Below are positions 25,737 to 34,426 of a stretch of 64,000 bases of DNA, in pieces (position 1 is the first letter of the stretch; every line of letters begins with the position of its first letter). Below the pieces are notes generated by a model. The model did no database searches. It was not told the origin of the DNA and saw nothing but the letters and a program-made list of their open reading frames with translations. Origin of the DNA: CAZFLM01 sp964519955 (GTDB taxonomy: Bacteria > Armatimonadota > Chthonomonadetes > Chthonomonadales > CAJBBX01); assembly GCA_964519955.1 (NCBI GenBank), contig CAZFLM010000023.1:18506-82505 (forward strand), read 5' to 3'. Both the position numbers and the translations under genes were made by a program.

Positions 25737-25985
25737 TTACTCGCGCTCCCTGCGCCGGGTCACCGTCTTGGCGTTCTCCTTCTCCCGGAGCTGCCTCACG
25801 GTGTCCTGGTACCCCTGGCTCTGCACCTTGCCGGGCCCGCGCGCTGCGGCAGCCTCGGGCGTCGCCCAGTCCCTCGCAACCTTCGCCTCCTCCGCGGAGG
25901 GCTTCAGGAACATGAAGTACACGACGCCCGCGACGATCAACACCGCGGCCACAATGACCGGTATAGGGCTGATGGCCCTGCTCAT
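25737..25985 (-). CDS. small single-pass membrane protein, pilin-gene partner
   Basis: An 82-residue protein: a short N-terminus, one transmembrane helix (IPVIVAAVLIVAGVVYFMFL, about 8-27) and a charged, probably helical tail rich in Arg, Glu and Lys. It starts 39 bp after the pilin-like gene on the same strand, so the two are probably co-transcribed. The function is unknown. A role in pilin presentation would be a guess from the neighbour only. Confidence 0.7.
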   Translation of the reverse strand: MSRAISPIPVIVAAVLIVAGVVYFMFLKPSAEEAKVARDWATPEAAAARGPGKVQSQGYQDTVRQLREKENAKTVTRRRERE

Positions 25986-26024
25986 GGGTGGTGCCTCCTC
26001 AGACGGCCGGCGACGGGTTCGGGC

Positions 26025-26840
26025 CTACTCGACTGGCTGAGCGATCGCCTCGACGTTCCACGACGCTGGATCGATGCCTGACGGACGCACGGCCTTCGCG
26101 TGGCCATCGCACCACCCGATGTTCATCAACTGATGGTGGCGGTGCGGCTCGCGGATGAGCGTGCTGTTGTCGACGGCGCCCCGGCCGGTCGCGAAGAGCT
26201 GGGCGATCGTCTCGCTCCCGTCGATCTCCAGGCTGCGGGCCTCTGCCGGATAGGCCGCCGCCAGAGCCTCGAGGTCGGCCCACACGTTCAGCCCCTCCTG
26301 GTAGATGCTGGAGTTGGCGTCGTAGAACCAGATGGTGCTGGCAGGCGCAGTGATGGCGGCCAGCGCGACGGTGCCCTGCCCCGGCTTCGCGCTGAGGTCC
26401 GATCCACCGTAACCGTCGAACCAGTTGCCAGGAGGCGTCGGCGCCCCAGGGTAGTCGTCATTCGACGAGTTGACGTTGATGCAGTAGGTGTAGAACGGCG
26501 AGTCGCGCCGGTCGGGGCAGGTGTAGAGGTCGAGACTCTTGGTGTACGGGACGATCAGCTCGGGCCAGCACACCCAGTTGCGGCCCCAGAAGTAGTTGGA
26601 GTACTGCGTGGCCGGGGGACTGAAGCGCCGCCGTACCGCCGGACCCACCAGCGTCTCGTCGTAGTCCTGAGTGTACATGACGGCCGCGAGGGTGATCTGC
26701 TTCACGTTCGAGAGGCAGGACGTCTTCCGGGCCGACTCACGTGCCTGAGCGAATACGGGGAACAGGATGGCCGCTAGGATCGCAATGATGGCGATCACGA
26801 CGAGCAGTTCGATGAGGGTGAAGCCCTGTCTTCGCGCCAT
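26025..26840 (-). CDS. type IV prepilin-like protein (DUF1559-like)
   Basis: A 271-residue pseudopilin. It starts MARRQGFTLIELLVVIAIIA: a short basic leader, the prepilin-peptidase cleavage site before Phe, Glu at +5 and a hydrophobic helix. Then come LFPVFAQARESARKTSC and YTQDYDETLV, and near the C-terminus HHQLMNIGWCDGHAKA, the His-x9-Asp-Gly signature of this family. GGAG precedes the ATG at 26840; 52 upstream open codons are rejected. Such pseudopilins are massively expanded in Planctomycetota and Armatimonadota; their roles are mostly unknown. Confidence 0.92.
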   Translation of the reverse strand: MARRQGFTLIELLVVIAIIAILAAILFPVFAQARESARKTSCLSNVKQITLAAVMYTQDYDETLVGPAVRRRFSPPATQYSNYFWGRNWVCWPELIVPYTKSLDLYTCPDRRDSPFYTYCINVNSSNDDYPGAPTPPGNWFDGYGGSDLSAKPGQGTVALAAITAPASTIWFYDANSSIYQEGLNVWADLEALAAAYPAEARSLEIDGSETIAQLFATGRGAVDNSTLIREPHRHHQLMNIGWCDGHAKAVRPSGIDPASWNVEAIAQPVE

Positions 26841-27040
26841 TGCCGATTGCTCCTTTCGATGTGTCAGTGCCAAGCCAAAGTGCGTTCCCCGCGCCGGCCA
26901 GCAGTGACCCATCGACGCCGACGCGTCCTTCGGTGCCGCCACTACGTGTAGGCAGTACGCATCCGAACCGTCGCGGGTTCCAACAGGATTCAGCACTTGT
27001 CGCCCCCGCCCGGCGCGCGTGCGGGAGGACGATCGAGGGG

Positions 27041-27667
27041 TCAGCCGAGGGTCAGATCGCCGGTGCGCCGAAGCGCCTCTCCGAACAGCGCGCTGCTCAG
27101 GTCGTAGGCTTCGGACGGCGTCAGGGGGCTCAGGGGATGGAAGACCAGGTGCATCGGCACGGGCGGCTGCCAGCCCACGGACAGCGTGTAGTCCACGCCA
27201 CCGAGGAGCAAGGCGCCGTTGCGCCGGTAGAAGCCAATCCGTCGAGACGCCAGGTCGCGCAGCTCCGGCGTCTCGGCCTCTTCGGGCACCTCGACCTCCA
27301 GCAGCACAGCGCGAGCATCGAGCGCCTCAACGCGGGCGCGCCGCACGACCTCGGCGTAGAGACGAGCGCCCACGCCCGCGCAGCGCATCTCTGGCACGAC
27401 CGCCAGGTACCACAGCGCGTAGAGCGGCACGTCCGCCTGCGCCTCGGTGATGGCCAGGCCGGCGAGGCGGCCATCGCCATCAACGGCGCAGACGAACCGC
27501 TCCATGGGCGGCTCGCCGCGCATCTGCCGGCGTAGCGCGCGCACGAAGCTGCTCACGCGCACCTGCTCGTTGAGCGGGAACGCCGTCTGGTAGAGGTCGA
27601 GCACCGGCTCCAGGAGATCGTCGTCGAGCGAGACGATCTCCTGGAAGCTCAGGGCGGGAGTAGCCAT
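27041..27667 (-). CDS. GNAT-family N-acetyltransferase
   Basis: A 208-residue acetyl-CoA-dependent transferase. The acetyl-CoA loop is seen as VVPEMRCAGVGARLYAEVVRRA (split by the usual R/Q-x-x-G-x-G/A pattern). The fold continues with YFRRNGAL-type elements (IGFYRRNGALLLGG). The start ATG overlaps the stop of the rhamnosidase gene (TGATG), so the two are translationally coupled. The acceptor is unknown. Confidence 0.88.
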   Translation of the reverse strand: MATPALSFQEIVSLDDDLLEPVLDLYQTAFPLNEQVRVSSFVRALRRQMRGEPPMERFVCAVDGDGRLAGLAITEAQADVPLYALWYLAVVPEMRCAGVGARLYAEVVRRARVEALDARAVLLEVEVPEEAETPELRDLASRRIGFYRRNGALLLGGVDYTLSVGWQPPVPMHLVFHPLSPLTPSEAYDLSSALFGEALRRTGDLTLG

Positions 27668-30387
27668 CAACGCGCCTTCGCGCCCACGGGCAGCGTCGAG
27701 GCAAACGTGTAGGAGCCGGCGCCAACCTCGAACACAGCGGTCCCGCCGGACAGGCCGAGCGCGCGCACGCCCTCCGCCGCGGCGGCCGGCCTTCCGCCCT
27801 CCGTCACGCCGGCCGCCCCCGCCGCCGGCACACGAATCGTCGCGGTAGTGTTGGGAGGCACAACGACATGCAGCGAGAGCTTGTTGCCCGAGCGCCGCCA
27901 CTCACTCACGATCCTGCCGTAGGGGGACTCGTAGGATGCCTCGGCCCAGGTCAGGTCGCCCACGACTGCAGGGATCACGCTGAAGCGCTTGTAGCCAGGC
28001 GCTGCAGGATCCGGCCGAATGCCCGCCAGCCCGCGCTGGAACCACCCGCCGATGCCGTTCATGCAGCCGTGGATGATGGAGTCGCACGGCTCCCATTGCT
28101 CCGGCCAGGTCGTGTAGCCCTTGTCGAGCAGGTCTCCGTAGCTCGGATACGTCGTCTGGCTCGCGATCGTGAACAGCAAATCGCTTCGATTCTGCTCGGT
28201 CAGGTACTTGGTCAGGAAGTAGGTCCCGTGCAGGCCGGTGTCGAGATGCCCGTTCTCGGCCACGAGGATCTCGTGCTCCAGGCTCTTGCCGATCAGCGCC
28301 ATGGCGTCGCCAGGCACAGCACCCGCGATGAGCGGCATCACCAGATGCGTCTGCTTGGTGTCGAGGTAGGCGCCCTTCGCCCGATCGAGGAACCGACGGT
28401 TGATGGCCGCCCGCAGCGCTTCGGCGCGGCGAAGGTACGTGCGCGCGTCGTCGGACTGCCCCAGTACGGAGGCCGTCTCCGCGGCCATGCGCAGCACGTA
28501 CAGCACATAGCAGTTGTTGAAGAGCAGCGCCTCCTTCGTCTCCGCCCCCTCGCTCCGCCTCGGCGCCAGCCAGTCCCCGAGGAAGAACCAGTAACCGCCC
28601 GGAAGGGGCTTGAGGAGCCCATCGTCGCCGATGTGCGCGTCGATGTAGGCCAGCCACTTCTTCGCGTGCGGGTAGGTCCGCTGGAGGAGCTGCTTGTCGC
28701 CGTAGGTGAGGTAGACCTCCCATGGCATCGTCAGAATGAAGCCGCTCCAGGCGGGCCCGCCGCCGCCGCCGATCGTGGGCGCCGTGTGCAGGATGCGCCC
28801 GCTCGACTCCTGGATGTCGCAGAAGTCGCGCGCCCACGCCGAATAGAAGGCATGCGTGTCGAGCGTGGTGAGAGCCAGTTCGAGGCTGGTGTGGCCGTCG
28901 CCGCCATAGCCGCGCCGCTCGCGGTGCGGGCAGTCGACCGACATGCCGCCTGTGCACAGGTTCTCGACCGTGTTCAGGGTCGTGTCGTAGATCCGCTTGA
29001 TCAGCCGGTTGGAGCAGTCGAACCGGCCCACACGCGCCCGATCGTTCGATATCCGATAGCCCACCACATCGCGCGGCGCGGGGGCTTCGGTCAGTCCCTC
29101 GATGGTCAGGTACCGCGGTTCGTGGTAGCTGAACCGGTTGCAGAACGTGCCGGCTCCGGTCGGGCCCAGGATGTACTCGCAGACCTGGCCGAACTCGACC
29201 TCTGGCGAGAGACGCGACGAGACCTTGACCGTCACCTTGGAGCCCGGCGTGCCCCGCAGCCTCACCTCGATCCAGCCCGTGAAGACCTCCGCCATCGTGA
29301 CGCGCCACTTGCCGGGGCCGGCAGGCTCGATCTCGGTGGCGGGGATCCGGGCGCACTTGCGGTTCGGCTGCACGAGATCGGGAGAGAGGATGCGGTCGCA
29401 CTCGTAGGTCTTGGCCGTCTCCCAGGCGCTGTCGTCCACTCGCGCGTCGCACCATCCGGGCACTTCCTTCGATGCGTCCACCCGGTCGCCGCCGAAGTTG
29501 CCCGTCGTCCACGCCCCGATGTGGCGGGTCGTGCTCAGCGAGCACCGCCACGTCTCATCGGTGACGACGCGCGTCCCGCCGATCTGGACCTGCGCGATGG
29601 CGAGCGGCTTCTTGCCGGCTACGAACGGGACAGAGACCTCGTGGTCGACATACTGCGCCCAGCCCGGCGCCAGCCACAGACCGACCACGTTGCGCCCGCG
29701 CCGCAGGTACTGACGAATGTCGTAGGTCACGTAGAGTGCGCGCTTGTGCAGATCGCTAACCGACGGCGTCAGCACCGCGTCGCTCACCTTGCGCCCGTTC
29801 ACGTACAACTCGTGGAACCCGAGTGAGCCCACCGATGCGAGCGCCGTGTCCGGCAGCGCGTCGAGATCGAAGGACTTCCGGAACCAGGGGCACTCGTTCT
29901 CGTTCGCGCTCTCCATGCCGATCCACTTGGCGGTCCAGTCCGACTGCGCCAGCATCCCGATCGAGAAGCGCGCGGGCCGGCTCCAGGTTGTCGGCCGCCG
30001 CTGCACATCCCACGCCATGACCTTCCAGTAGCACATCTGGCCCGGCACCAGTGCACGGCCCGCATAGGCCACGTTGAGCGTCCGGTCAGAGGGGACCTTG
30101 CCGCTATCCCACAGATCGCCGCGGCCGGCCTCCAGCAGCTTCGGTGACGATGCCACCAGCACGCGATAGGCCGTCTGGCGCTCGCCTCGCCTGCCCGAGG
30201 TCATCACCCAGCTCAAGCGAGGGCTCGGCGTGCCGAGGCCCAGCGGCTCGACCAGGTGTTCGCTGCGAAGGTCGGCCACACGTGCGGCAGGCGCCTGCAC
30301 TGCGGGTGACGCCAGCAGGCACCCCGCCACTACGGTGACGGCGGTGACCAGTAGCGCAAGGTTGGCCAGGCGTGGGTATCGGGACAC
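27667..30387 (-). CDS. alpha-L-rhamnosidase (GH78), lipoprotein
   Basis: A 906-residue enzyme cleaving terminal alpha-L-rhamnose. Order: an N-terminal Ig-like part (RVADLRSEHLVEPLGLGTPSPRLSW), the rhamnosidase N-domain (WTAKWIGME...ENECPWFRKSF), an (alpha/alpha)6 catalytic barrel (DCPHRERRGYGGDGHTSLELAL with the general-acid region, and WPEQWEPCDSIIHGCMNG) and a C-terminal sandwich. A lipobox (VVAGC) predicts a lipid anchor. AAGGAG directly abuts an ATG at 30393 but has ideal 6-nt spacing to the GTG at 30387, so GTG is preferred. The downstream GNAT gene is coupled. Confidence 0.92.
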   Translation of the reverse strand: MSRYPRLANLALLVTAVTVVAGCLLASPAVQAPAARVADLRSEHLVEPLGLGTPSPRLSWVMTSGRRGERQTAYRVLVASSPKLLEAGRGDLWDSGKVPSDRTLNVAYAGRALVPGQMCYWKVMAWDVQRRPTTWSRPARFSIGMLAQSDWTAKWIGMESANENECPWFRKSFDLDALPDTALASVGSLGFHELYVNGRKVSDAVLTPSVSDLHKRALYVTYDIRQYLRRGRNVVGLWLAPGWAQYVDHEVSVPFVAGKKPLAIAQVQIGGTRVVTDETWRCSLSTTRHIGAWTTGNFGGDRVDASKEVPGWCDARVDDSAWETAKTYECDRILSPDLVQPNRKCARIPATEIEPAGPGKWRVTMAEVFTGWIEVRLRGTPGSKVTVKVSSRLSPEVEFGQVCEYILGPTGAGTFCNRFSYHEPRYLTIEGLTEAPAPRDVVGYRISNDRARVGRFDCSNRLIKRIYDTTLNTVENLCTGGMSVDCPHRERRGYGGDGHTSLELALTTLDTHAFYSAWARDFCDIQESSGRILHTAPTIGGGGGPAWSGFILTMPWEVYLTYGDKQLLQRTYPHAKKWLAYIDAHIGDDGLLKPLPGGYWFFLGDWLAPRRSEGAETKEALLFNNCYVLYVLRMAAETASVLGQSDDARTYLRRAEALRAAINRRFLDRAKGAYLDTKQTHLVMPLIAGAVPGDAMALIGKSLEHEILVAENGHLDTGLHGTYFLTKYLTEQNRSDLLFTIASQTTYPSYGDLLDKGYTTWPEQWEPCDSIIHGCMNGIGGWFQRGLAGIRPDPAAPGYKRFSVIPAVVGDLTWAEASYESPYGRIVSEWRRSGNKLSLHVVVPPNTTATIRVPAAGAAGVTEGGRPAAAAEGVRALGLSGGTAVFEVGAGSYTFASTLPVGAKAR

Positions 30388-30521
30388 GAGCATCTCCTTG
30401 GGAACGGCCGGGCAGCGGCCGGCGCCGAACAGATCGCGCGGAATCTGCGGGGCGGGCTTAGCAAACGCGCAGCGCCCCGCGATACTGGATGTGGACCTCC
30501 GCGGAGCGTCCATTTCCGTAG

Positions 30522-30527
30522 TATAAT
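30522..30527 (+). promoter_or_regulatory. TATAAT -10 element upstream of the leader ORF and sigma gene
   Basis: A perfect TATAAT lies 44 bp before the ATG of the 25-codon ORF. No convincing -35 box lies 16-18 bp upstream. Confidence 0.4.
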
Positions 30528-30570
30528 GGCACGGTCAAGCGACCGATACCCCTAGAGAGGAGGCGAACCG

Positions 30571-30648
30571 ATGATCGACCTCATCGATCGAACCCATTCC
30601 ATGACGACTGCGCACCGCTCGCCTCGCCCCGAGACGCCCCAGGCCTAG
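30571..30648 (+). CDS. candidate 25-residue leader ORF upstream of the sigma factor gene
   Basis: The ORF begins ATGATCGACC 8 nt after a very strong GAGAGGAGG site and encodes MIDLIDRTHSMTTAHRSPRP plus five residues. It is followed 123 bp later by the sigma factor gene. The peptide has no recognisable family. The strong ribosome site in front of such a short frame is the main support. A similar arrangement (AGGAGG, then ATGATC) recurs at 31439. Confidence 0.4.
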   Translation: MIDLIDRTHSMTTAHRSPRPETPQA

Positions 30649-30771
30649 CGCCGGCACCAACACCGGTCCAGGCGACTTCAGCCGACTTCGCAGCGAGGCC
30701 CCACGGGCCCCAGCGCCCGCGAGCACGTGCGCCGCACACCCTGAACGCACGCACTCGGAGACCACCTGCGA

Positions 30772-31314
30772 ATGGACAGTTCCATCGCGCTGGCTCAGCA
30801 AGGACGCCAACACGCTGTTGCGGCGGTTGTCGAATCCCTGCGCCCGCGCATCACGAAGATGGCAGCCTTCTATGCCCGACGCACCGGGCACGATGCCGAC
30901 GACCTGCTGCAAGAGGCGTGGGTCGGCCTGCTGGAGGCGTTGCCGAACCTACGGCTGACGATCGGCAGCCCGGATCAGCACCTCATCCAGCGCGCTCGGT
31001 GGCGCCTGCTCGACGCCGTCCGCCGCGAGCGCCTGCGCCGCTGCGTGCCGCTCGACGACTCGCCGGCCTCGGACCTGGCAGGCCAGCCCGGTATCTCGCT
31101 GGAGCCCGCCGCCATGTCGGCCTTCTCGGCGCGCCTGAGCCCGACGCAGCGCGAAGTCCTCGCCTGTCTGATGGAGGGTCTCACGTGGCGAGAGGCCGGG
31201 GCGGCGCTGGGCTGCACCTCGGCGAACATCGCGCACCACGTCCGGCGCATCCGCCGCGAGTATGAGGAGTGGGACACGTCACCACCTCGAATCGCGGAGG
31301 CGCGCGCGTCGTGA
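30772..31314 (+). CDS. ECF-like RNA polymerase sigma factor
   Basis: A 180-residue sigma factor. Region 2 contains HDADDLLQEAWVGLLEAL (about 45-62). Region 4 contains LSPTQREVLACLMEGLTWRE followed by AGAALGCTSANIAHHVRRIR, a helix-turn-helix. There is no cognate anti-sigma gene next to it. The next genes on the strand are short coupled ORFs and a RIO-type kinase, suggesting a regulatory operon. Upstream are a TATAAT element and a candidate leader ORF. Confidence 0.88.
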   Translation: MDSSIALAQQGRQHAVAAVVESLRPRITKMAAFYARRTGHDADDLLQEAWVGLLEALPNLRLTIGSPDQHLIQRARWRLLDAVRRERLRRCVPLDDSPASDLAGQPGISLEPAAMSAFSARLSPTQREVLACLMEGLTWREAGAALGCTSANIAHHVRRIRREYEEWDTSPPRIAEARAS

Positions 31315-31442
31315 CGGCGGTGGTGGCGCACGCCTGGGGAGTCGCCCTCTGTGCCGACCGGGTTAGCGGAGGCGGCCCCTCGAACGATAGGAGATCAGAG
31401 GCGCGAACGCAGGCGCCCCGGAAAGGAGGAACACGCCGATGA
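31311..31442 (+). CDS. candidate 43-residue ORF coupled to the sigma factor stop
   Basis: A GTG overlapping the sigma factor's TGA (GTGA) sits 10 nt after GGAGG and opens a frame of 43 codons (MTAVVAHAWGVALCADRVSG...) that ends in an ATGA overlap with the next short ORF. The overlaps and ribosome site are the only support. In GC-rich DNA chance frames of this size are common. Confidence 0.25.
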   Translation: MTAVVAHAWGVALCADRVSGGGPSNDRRSEARTQAPRKGGTRR

Positions 31443-31474
31443 TCAGCACCTCCGAGGGAGCTCTGCGCCCGTAA
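31439..31474 (+). CDS. candidate 11-residue leader peptide upstream of the RIO kinase
   Basis: MISTSEGALRP, preceded by GGAAAGGAGG with a 10-nt spacer. The internal CACCTCC can pair with the GGAGG of its own ribosome site. A strong hairpin (31493-31526) follows between this frame and the kinase start. The architecture resembles a leader-peptide control region but the peptide is of no known type. Confidence 0.3.
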   Translation: MISTSEGALRP

Positions 31475-31492
31475 CAGGGCGCCGGGCATCCC

Positions 31493-31526
31493 GTCCGGCC
31501 GCCGCGCGATCGTGCGGCGGCCGGAC
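31493..31526 (+). other. 12-bp stem-loop between the short leader ORF and the RIO kinase
   Basis: GTCCGGCCGCCG (31493-31504) and CGGCGGCCGGAC (31515-31526) pair perfectly around a 10-nt loop. No T-run follows. It lies 31 bp before the preferred kinase start. Confidence 0.7.
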
Positions 31527-31557
31527 ACTGACCGCAGCACCGGGAGCCGCCATCGCC

Positions 31558-32295
31558 TTGTCCAAGAACCGCCACGAATGCCCGCTGCCGCAGGATCTCT
31601 GGGATGACGACTGGATCGTCGGCCGCCCGGTCGTGATCCGGAGCGGCAAAGAGGCCACCGTCTACCGCTGCGAGGCGCACCCCGCCACGGGGCGCCAGTG
31701 GATCGCAGCCAAGCGCTACCGCCCGATGGAGCATCGGGGCTTCCGCAACGACGCGGCGTACCGCGAGGGCCGCGTCATCGTCGACGCCAGGCTCCGCCGC
31801 GCTTCAGCCGCCAAGTCGCGCACCGGCCGCCGCCTCGACTTCAACCTCTGGATGGGCCACGAGCACGAAACCCTCGCCGCCCTGCGGTCAGCCACCCCCA
31901 ACGTGCCGCAGCCTCTGGCGCTAGTCGGCGATACGCTGCTCATCGAGTACATCGGCGACGAGAACGGCCCCGCGCCCCAGCTTGCCCAGGTGGATCTGGA
32001 CGCCGAGGAAGCGCGCGATGCCTGCGAGGGTCTGCTGCGCGACATCGAGACGTGGCTGTCGCTGAACGTGGTCCACGCCGATCTGTCGCCGTTCAACGTG
32101 CTCTACTGGCAGGGGCGGACCGTTACGATCGACTTCCCTCAAGCCGTGGACGCCCGGTTCAACCCGAACGCGCGCAGCCTGCTCCTCCACGACGTGCAGG
32201 CCATCTGCGACCACTTCGCCGCGTACGGGTTGGACATAGACTGGGAGCGCCTGGCCGCGAGCATGTGGGCGCAGTACCGCCTCGCGCGGCTCTGA
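31558..32295 (+). CDS. RIO1-like atypical serine kinase
   Basis: A 245-residue kinase-fold protein with all core elements: SGKEATVY (29-36, P-loop equivalent), Lys52 in IAAKRYRP, HADLSPFN (173-180, catalytic Asp175 and Asn180) and IDFPQAV (metal-binding Asp192). The start is uncertain. The frame is open from a GTG at 31351, but homologous sequence begins just after a TTG at 31558 that is preceded by GGGAG. Bacterial RIO kinases are of largely unknown function. Position behind the sigma factor suggests a signalling role. Confidence 0.82.
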   Translation: MSKNRHECPLPQDLWDDDWIVGRPVVIRSGKEATVYRCEAHPATGRQWIAAKRYRPMEHRGFRNDAAYREGRVIVDARLRRASAAKSRTGRRLDFNLWMGHEHETLAALRSATPNVPQPLALVGDTLLIEYIGDENGPAPQLAQVDLDAEEARDACEGLLRDIETWLSLNVVHADLSPFNVLYWQGRTVTIDFPQAVDARFNPNARSLLLHDVQAICDHFAAYGLDIDWERLAASMWAQYRLARL

Positions 32296-32298
32296 CGC

Positions 32299-33567
32299 CT
32301 ACCGCACCTCGCGCACTCGCACCCGCACGTCGCGCTTGCCCTCGCCCAGCGACATCCGCGCGCCATGCGGGTTGCGCACCGTCACCGAGCCGGTGACCTC
32401 GCCGAGGGCGCCCGATACCGCACCGTTCACCGACAGCCACGGGCGGTCGGCGCCGTCCTCGACGGTGCACGCATCGAACTCCAGCCCGCCCATCACCAGG
32501 TCCTTCTGCCCGTTCCACGTCGTGAGCGAGACAGGCGAGAGCGCGAGCCGCGTGGCGACGCCGCGGAACGTGCACCGGCTCAGCCGAACCGCGACAGCCT
32601 CCGTCGACTTCGAGGCCACCGTCAAGCCGGGGCCCTGGCAGCCCTCCACCAGGCACTCGCGGAACTCGATGCTGCCCTTCGGCCCGGCATGCGGCGCCCC
32701 GCCAATCGCGATGCCCGACCCGTTCGCGCCGAGCACGCGGCACCGCTCGAAGCGGACTGACACATCCTCGGTGGTCTCGTCGAGCGGCCCCATATAGACC
32801 AGGATGCCCGCGCCCGTGTTCGCCTCCATCGTGCAGCGCCGGAACACGCAGTTCCGCAGCTTCTCGTTGGCGCGGTTCGGCTCCAGGTCGACGCCGGCCT
32901 GCGGCGCGGTGCCCTTCGTGCTGCGGAACGTGCAGTTCTCCACCAGCAGGTTCACCGCGCTGATCACGCTCATCCCCTGCCGGCGGTTGTTGTCCATCGT
33001 GCAATCCCGCACCACGATGTCCTTGCAGTACGGCTGCTGCGGGTCTGCGTTGCCCAGGTAGATGCCGTCGCCGCCGCTGTCCCGCAAGGTGAGTCCGAGC
33101 ACCTGCACGTTGGTGCAGCTCCCCAGGTGCAGGCACATGCGCCACTCGCCCTTGGTGTACTCGGGCTTCTGCATCCGCAGCGCAGCGCCGTATCCTCGCA
33201 GCACGATGTTCTGCTGCCGGTCCGCACTGAACAGGCAGTCGCCGAGGCTCGCGAACCCGCCGGGCCGCGCCGCCACCACAACGCCCGGCTCGAACACGAT
33301 CTCCTGGTTGCTAACGAGCTTGATGGGGTCGACGACCCACTCGCGCCCCATGTTCGGCACGATGACCTTGCGCGCACCGGAGCGGATGGCCGACTGCAGC
33401 GCGTTGGTCGCGTTCGCAGGGTCGAAGCCCCACCACGCCGCGTTCGCCACCTTGCGCCGTCCCACAGCCACTTCGCGCACCGCCTGCGGATCGGCCTGAG
33501 GCACGTCGGCGCACGCGGCGGAGCTGGCGAACAGAGCGACGAGGATGAGCAAGTATCGGACAGACAT
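32299..33567 (-). CDS. secreted right-handed parallel beta-helix protein
   Basis: A 422-residue exported protein with signal peptide (MSVRYLLILVALFASSAACA). Regularly spaced strands typical of pectate-lyase-like helices follow: NIVLRGYGAALRM, NVQVLGLTLRDSGGDGIYLG, DIVVRDCTMDNN, NLLVENCTFRST, LRNCVFRRCTME, SIEFRECLVEGC. A specific catalytic motif is not identifiable. It is probably a polysaccharide lyase or glycosidase-like surface protein. The start was set at the ATG with GGAG upstream; 13 earlier codons are rejected. The stop lies 3 bp from the RIO kinase stop (convergent). Confidence 0.82.
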   Translation of the reverse strand: MSVRYLLILVALFASSAACADVPQADPQAVREVAVGRRKVANAAWWGFDPANATNALQSAIRSGARKVIVPNMGREWVVDPIKLVSNQEIVFEPGVVVAARPGGFASLGDCLFSADRQQNIVLRGYGAALRMQKPEYTKGEWRMCLHLGSCTNVQVLGLTLRDSGGDGIYLGNADPQQPYCKDIVVRDCTMDNNRRQGMSVISAVNLLVENCTFRSTKGTAPQAGVDLEPNRANEKLRNCVFRRCTMEANTGAGILVYMGPLDETTEDVSVRFERCRVLGANGSGIAIGGAPHAGPKGSIEFRECLVEGCQGPGLTVASKSTEAVAVRLSRCTFRGVATRLALSPVSLTTWNGQKDLVMGGLEFDACTVEDGADRPWLSVNGAVSGALGEVTGSVTVRNPHGARMSLGEGKRDVRVRVREVR

Positions 33568-33614
33568 CGGCGCACTCCTCCACACAGCCAGTGGTGGACC
33601 TGCCAACGCAGTGA

Positions 33615-33647
33615 GGAGCCTGCCGCACCCGGTTCACGGCAGGCTCC
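33615..33647 (-). terminator. terminator-like hairpin of the VapBC operon
   Basis: GGAGCCTGCCG and CGGCAGGCTCC form an 11-bp stem 26 bp after the VapC stop on the minus strand. It also isolates the beta-helix gene downstream. Confidence 0.65.
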
Positions 33648-33672
33648 AGGGACTGCGTACGATGTTACCGGT

Positions 33673-34089
33673 TCAGCGCAGGAGCGCGGCGAAACCTGCC
33701 TGCTCGAAGTGATGGTCGGAGGTCAGTGCAGCCGAGATGCCTCTACGTCTCATCAGCGCGAAGCTCGCGCAGTCAACCAGGCTCCAGTCCTTGTCGAGCC
33801 GCGAACTGAGCAGCGCCCAGGCCTCTTCGTCCAACTCGCGGTCGATGTACACCACGTCGATCCCGGACTCGGAACGGAGTGCCTCCACGGCGGCGAGCCA
33901 CTGGGTGCGCGGACCACGCACGCGGCTAGCGAAGAGAGCGACCACTTCCGTCACGACGTAGTTGGTCGTTACGAGGCGGGTTCCGCCGGCCCGCATATCT
34001 CGAACCACCTCGACTGCCGCGACATGATCGGTCTCGGTGCGCAGGAAGAAGCTCGCCCAGCCTGAGGTGTCCGCGAATACCTCACGCAT
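33673..34089 (-). CDS. vapC: PIN-domain toxin (VapC family)
   Basis: A 138-residue PIN endoribonuclease. The four acidic positions are present: Asp7 (FADTSG), Glu48 (VVTEVVALF), Asp106 (LVDCASF) and Asp125 (LTSDHHF). The start ATG lies inside the last codons of the antitoxin gene (8-nt overlap). Upstream in-frame codons belong to the antitoxin's other frame and are rejected. It should cleave RNA when released from the antitoxin. Confidence 0.92.
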   Translation of the reverse strand: MREVFADTSGWASFFLRTETDHVAAVEVVRDMRAGGTRLVTTNYVVTEVVALFASRVRGPRTQWLAAVEALRSESGIDVVYIDRELDEEAWALLSSRLDKDWSLVDCASFALMRRRGISAALTSDHHFEQAGFAALLR

Positions 34090-34336
34090 CGCGAGCCGGT
34101 TGCGCCGACGTGCTGGGGTCGGCATTGAGGTAGTGGTCGTGCCTCGCGCCAAGATCGCTGACGTCCGCCTCGAGGGAGCCGGCAAACTCCAGAACGGACC
34201 GCCGCTCATGCCTGGGCATTCCGCTCAGCAGCCACTCGGCGGCTACCGTTTCAAGCGGTCGCCCTTCCTCCGCAGCCTGCCGCGCGAGCGGCTCGTAGAC
34301 CTCGCTCGGCAGGTCCAGTGTCAATGGATGGTTCAT
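34082..34336 (-). CDS. vapB: VapB-like antitoxin
   Basis: An 84-residue protein preceding and overlapping the PIN toxin gene. The N-terminus (MNHPLTLDLPSEVYEPLARQ) has the strand-helix pattern of a ribbon-helix-helix DNA-binding domain; the C-terminus is variable and would wrap the toxin. GGAGG lies 10 nt before the ATG. A near-consensus promoter lies at 34369-34397, and RHH antitoxins usually repress their own promoter. Confidence 0.82.
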   Translation of the reverse strand: MNHPLTLDLPSEVYEPLARQAAEEGRPLETVAAEWLLSGMPRHERRSVLEFAGSLEADVSDLGARHDHYLNADPSTSAQPARDA

Positions 34337-34368
34337 CGATCCGACACCTCCGCCCCTCTCATACGGCC

Positions 34369-34397
34369 ATTATAGCGCTAGAGCCCGCCACCGTCAA
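34369..34397 (-). promoter_or_regulatory. near-consensus promoter of vapBC
   Basis: On the minus strand TTGACG (34392-34397), 17-bp spacer, TATAAT (34369-34374), 33 bp before the antitoxin start. Confidence 0.8.
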
Positions 34398-34426
34398 AGC
34401 GAGCGTGAGCGCCAGCAGATCGCAGG

